Source: Solobacterium sp.
GTDB lineage: Bacteria > Bacillota_I > Bacilli_A > Erysipelotrichales > Erysipelotrichaceae
Direction: 5' to 3'
Assembly (NCBI GenBank): GCA_024693325.1
Contig: JAILLA010000102.1
Coordinates: 1 to 64,000 of the forward strand
DNA: 64,000 bases
Position numbers and translations under genes: made by a program. Of the stretch, positions 61,691 through 64,000 are shown piece after piece. The number at the start of each line of letters is the position of its first letter. Positions within the stretch are counted from its first letter, which is position 1. The notes beneath the pieces are model-generated. The model searched no databases, was not told where the DNA came from, and saw only the letters and a list, made by a program, of their open reading frames with translations.

Positions 61691-62338
61691 TCGGAATAAT
61701 GCTGTACTGACAGGAAATGTGAAATAGGTATCGGGGAAAGGCTCTTCTGCAAGTGTGAAGTGCCACCATTCCTCCTTAAGAGGCTTGAACCCGTGACGCA
61801 TCATTACTTCCCGCAGATACTGCCTGTTGGCATACTGCTGCTCTGTGATGCCTTTATAATCCGGGTGGCTCAGCTCCCCGAAGAAGTCGAACGGTCCGCC
61901 CATATCAAGTTCAGTTCCAGTTTCTGCATCACACAGCGTCATATCTATGGTACTTCCACGGGTATGACCGGAATGTTCGGCAATAAATCCCCGGGGGATC
62001 AGCACATGCTTGTCAAGATCAGGGTAGTAATCCGCTTTATTGCGGGTGTCATCAGGATCCGCTGCCCATCTCATGAAATGGGCTACGGCTTTCTGCGGAC
62101 GGTAGCCGTCAAATACTTTGATCAGCAGATCGTTGTTCCTGAATTCATCGGCCGCCTGTTTCAAGGCGTCAGCGGCTTCCTTTGTCAGGATGGCTGCCGG
62201 TTCTTCATAGCCGTCGATCCGTTCACCTATAAAGTTGTTTTCAGAATAGTAGCGGATATCGAGGATCACATCCGGGATGATATCCTTGATGAGTACAAAA
62301 TCCGATGTGTCATCGGAATACCTGAACTGTTCAGCCAT
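61685..62338 (-). CDS. D-alanyl-D-alanine dipeptidase (VanX/DdpX type)
   Basis: This 217-residue M15D zinc dipeptidase has FDGYRPQKA, the zinc motif SGHTRGSTIDMTL (His and Asp) and EEWWHFTL (catalytic Glu and zinc His). VanX hydrolyses D-Ala-D-Ala. No vanH, vanA or vanS/R gene lies nearby, so peptidoglycan dipeptide recycling is more likely than glycopeptide resistance. No signal peptide, so cytoplasmic. GAGG is 5 bases before the ATG, and the next gene upstream is 13 bases away. Confidence 0.92.
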   Translation of the reverse strand: MAEQFRYSDDTSDFVLIKDIIPDVILDIRYYSENNFIGERIDGYEEPAAILTKEAADALKQAADEFRNNDLLIKVFDGYRPQKAVAHFMRWAADPDDTRNKADYYPDLDKHVLIPRGFIAEHSGHTRGSTIDMTLCDAETGTELDMGGPFDFFGELSHPDYKGITEQQYANRQYLREVMMRHGFKPLKEEWWHFTLAEEPFPDTYFTFPVSTALFRS

Positions 62339-62351
62339 AAAAGCCTCGTGA

Positions 62352-62825
62352 TCACTTCAGAAATGAAACATTCTTCAGGACTTCCTCAAACAGTTCATGA
62401 TCCTGCTCACGGTTTTCGTTCCTGCCGATAAAGTTGATGCTGTAGATGCGTTTGTTTGCCTTGAACAGCAGCGTATCTACGTGCTGGATGATATCCTGTA
62501 TCCTGTAAGTAAAGCTGTATCCGCGGGCATGGGTGCCGCTGATATCTGCATCATGGAATCCTTCCATGACATAGTCATGTCCTTCATAGCCTTTTTTTGT
62601 CAGCTGTTCGTTTTTAACTGCAGCGGCATCGATGTCCGCCAGCATTGCCGTGAATGCATTGAGGTCCTGCCAGAGGATACTGATGATGACATGCCTGTCA
62701 TGATCCCAGATGCCCCAGCGGTTCGGGTCATTGGTGACATATACTTTGGTCAGTTCTTCTTTCGACATGATATGAAATCCATCGGGTACCCCGATACTGA
62801 TCTCCTGATTGATGATCTCCGTCAT
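62352..62825 (-). CDS. Small uncharacterised protein
   Basis: This 157-residue protein has no signal peptide. Its alternating strand pattern (IISILWQDLNAFTAMLADID, TYRIQDIIQHVDTLLFKANKRIYSINFIG, ELFEEVLKNVSF) resembles small alpha/beta proteins of the PsbP/DUF1795 type, but I do not claim membership. GGAGG is 9 bases before the ATG at 62825; the 71 upstream codons cross the neighbouring promoter. Probably co-transcribed with the VanX-like gene 13 bases downstream. Confidence 0.75.
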   Translation of the reverse strand: MTEIINQEISIGVPDGFHIMSKEELTKVYVTNDPNRWGIWDHDRHVIISILWQDLNAFTAMLADIDAAAVKNEQLTKKGYEGHDYVMEGFHDADISGTHARGYSFTYRIQDIIQHVDTLLFKANKRIYSINFIGRNENREQDHELFEEVLKNVSFLK

Positions 62826-62894
62826 AAATGCTGTCCTCCCAAAAGTGTTACTGATAATAATATACCTGTTTTTTATAATACAGGCCTGCACAAG

Positions 62895-62923
62895 TTGGAA
62901 TTTGCCCTGTGTGATCATAAAAT
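62895..62923 (+). promoter_or_regulatory. Promoter of the acetyltransferase gene, giving a near-leaderless mRNA
   Basis: TTGGAA (62895-62900), 17 bases, TAAAAT (62918-62923). The ATG is only 8 bases after the -10, so little or no 5' leader is expected. Confidence 0.6.
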
Positions 62924-62931
62924 GAAGATGT

Positions 62932-63477
62932 ATGAAAAAGCTGTTTGATGAAATACCGTATATGGATAATGGAAGGATCATTCTGAAGAAGCTGGAGGAA
63001 ACGGATTCCGAGGCACTTCTTGAACTGATCCGCAGCAAGCCTGTTTACAGATATCTGCCGACCTTTCTGTTTGAACAGCAGTTCGGTGATGATATGCATG
63101 AAATGATCCGGAAACTGTATTCAGACTGCTTTGTCCGCAAAGAATCACTGATCATGGGAGTCTATCTGAAAGAGGGAATGCGCTTCTGCGGACTGGCTGA
63201 ATATTACGGATATAAAGATGCGATCCATAAAACCTGTCTTGGCTACAGACTGATGGAATCATATTGGGGGCAGGGGATCGCTTCGGAGGCAGTGGCTATG
63301 ATGGTCGATTATTGTTACTCTCAGACGGATATAGAGATCATCACTGCCAGTACGATGATCGAAAACCGTGCTTCTGCCAGAGTCCTGGAAAAGAACGGAT
63401 TCATCATGACAGCCACGGCTGTACCCGAAGACTGGGGTTACAGTGAGCCGACGATTGCAGATAAATGGTTCCGCTGA
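62932..63477 (+). CDS. GNAT family N-acetyltransferase (RimJ/RimL-like)
   Basis: This 181-residue protein has the RimJ/RimL-type GNAT layout: GRIILKKLEETDSEALLELI, ITA-like beta strands, GYRLMESYWGQGIASEAVAMMVDYCY (acetyl-CoA loop) and ENRASARVLEKNGFIM. It may acetylate a ribosomal protein, antibiotic or other amine; the target is unknown. The start has no Shine-Dalgarno; a good promoter ends 8 bases before it. An internal ATG at residue 11 is a possible alternative start. Convergent with the LysR gene. Confidence 0.88.
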   Translation: MKKLFDEIPYMDNGRIILKKLEETDSEALLELIRSKPVYRYLPTFLFEQQFGDDMHEMIRKLYSDCFVRKESLIMGVYLKEGMRFCGLAEYYGYKDAIHKTCLGYRLMESYWGQGIASEAVAMMVDYCYSQTDIEIITASTMIENRASARVLEKNGFIMTATAVPEDWGYSEPTIADKWFR

Positions 63478-63493
63478 ACAGATCGTGTATGCA

Positions 63494-64000
63494 TCATGAT
63501 CCTGCAGGATCAGCAGGCTGAGGACGGTGTTCCTCCAGGTATGCATACATGATCTTTTTAAAACGCTCAATGGTATCTGTACGGCTTTCCCTGGTTGACC
63601 GGTGTTCGAGCAGATAGAATGTCCGTTCCGGTACTGTTACGGATAATTTCAAATATTCAAAGCGGAAGCGTGACATCATTCCTCTGACTGCACTGGCAGG
63701 GCAGATCGACCACTGTCCCGGTCCGGTCAGATAATAGGGGACCATCGAACCGGTACCGGCATGCATACGGTATCGTCTGCCGGGCCAAAGCTGGTCATGC
63801 CAAATCTCAAATTCATCCGACCAGCGTGAGTAGATCTCTTTTTCGGGATCCAGGAAATCAGGGTCAACGGTTTCTCCCTGTTTTCCGCAGGGATGAATGA
63901 CGATGTACATCTCTTCGGTGAACAGTTTGGTGATGACAAGACGTTTCGATGGAAGCAGCAGGTTTACCATGCCGAGATCCAGTCTCTGTGCTTCCATGGC
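63494..64000 (-). CDS. LysR-type regulator, substrate-binding domain (partial)
   Basis: The visible 167 or so residues match a LysR effector-binding domain: LDLGMVNLLLPSKRLVITKLFTEEMYIVIHPCGK near the window edge, followed by VPYYLTGPGQWSICPASAVR and a C-terminal helix (TIERFKKIMYAYLEE). The frame continues past the window edge, so the DNA-binding half and true start lie outside. The regulated target cannot be seen. Confidence 0.75.
   Translation of the reverse strand, partial: AMEAQRLDLGMVNLLLPSKRLVITKLFTEEMYIVIHPCGKQGETVDPDFLDPEKEIYSRWSDEFEIWHDQLWPGRRYRMHAGTGSMVPYYLTGPGQWSICPASAVRGMMSRFRFEYLKLSVTVPERTFYLLEHRSTRESRTDTIERFKKIMYAYLEEHRPQPADPAGS

Noticed and set aside
61685-62338. Vancomycin-resistance cluster suggested by the VanX-like gene
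   Set aside because: No vanH, vanA-type ligase or vanRS genes are adjacent; the neighbour is a small unknown protein.

Overview
The window reads as a chromosomal segment of a low-to-moderate GC Bacillota. Ribosome binding sites are strong GGAGG-type, promoters are TTGACA/TATAAT-like, and proteins are AUG-initiated. Gene content includes a family II pyrophosphatase, class I fructose-bisphosphate aldolase, 6-phospho-beta-glucosidase, LrgAB, PrsW, a Zur-type regulator and a PreA-like enzyme. Style and protein flavour suggest an anaerobic gut Erysipelotrichia-like organism; that placement is inference, since no marker such as 16S rRNA is present.

Layout. 1-4.2 kb is an AT-rich island holding two divergent, related proteins made of repeated zinc ribbons around a Vsr-like nuclease core, followed by decayed DNA and two tRNA genes (Arg-CCT, Pro-AGG). 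4.5-16 kb has a pentapeptide-repeat protein, an atypical kinase, a lipoprotein, two CobW-type metal GTPases (one with a very His/Asp-rich insert), a phosphoesterase, an esterase, tRNA-Leu, glmS, typA and a CubicO-type hydrolase. 17-28 kb has DJ-1, DUF1349, pepT and a PfkB sugar kinase, PrsW, a thioredoxin-like lipoprotein, acetyltransferase, a two-gene OatA-like pair, tRNA-Pro(CGG), CapA, MscS and an Asn/Gln-rich protein. 28-45 kb has a YjbR-EVE-like protein, an operon joining a catalytically dead beta-lactamase-fold membrane protein to an aminotransferase and an AbgB-like amidohydrolase, then lrgAB, TetR, an AlaA-like transaminase, a membrane-anchored pyrophosphatase, two paralogous esterases, aldolase, 6-phospho-beta-glucosidase and a sodium:alanine symporter.

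45.8-47.8 kb is a zinc-uptake operon (zur-znuC-znuB) with a near-ideal promoter overlapped by a 7-1-7 Zur-like palindrome. 47.8-52 kb pairs a TetR regulator with a 1172-residue ABC exporter carrying an internally repeated extracellular region. 52.1-54.2 kb is an IS605-type element with divergent tnpA and tnpB and terminal hairpins (probable omega-RNA).

54.3-60.1 kb is the most distinctive region. It is an apparent five-gene operon encoding a STAS antagonist, a membrane-bound SpoIIE/RsbU-type phosphatase, a single protein fusing STAS, an aminoglycoside-phosphotransferase-like kinase and an RsbW-like ATPase, then a PHP phosphoesterase and a DUF218 membrane protein. This is a partner-switching signalling module with no sigma factor beside it. 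The window closes with a PreA-like dehydrogenase carrying extra Fe-S cysteines, a VanX-like dipeptidase, a small unknown protein, an acetyltransferase and a LysR gene cut by the window end.
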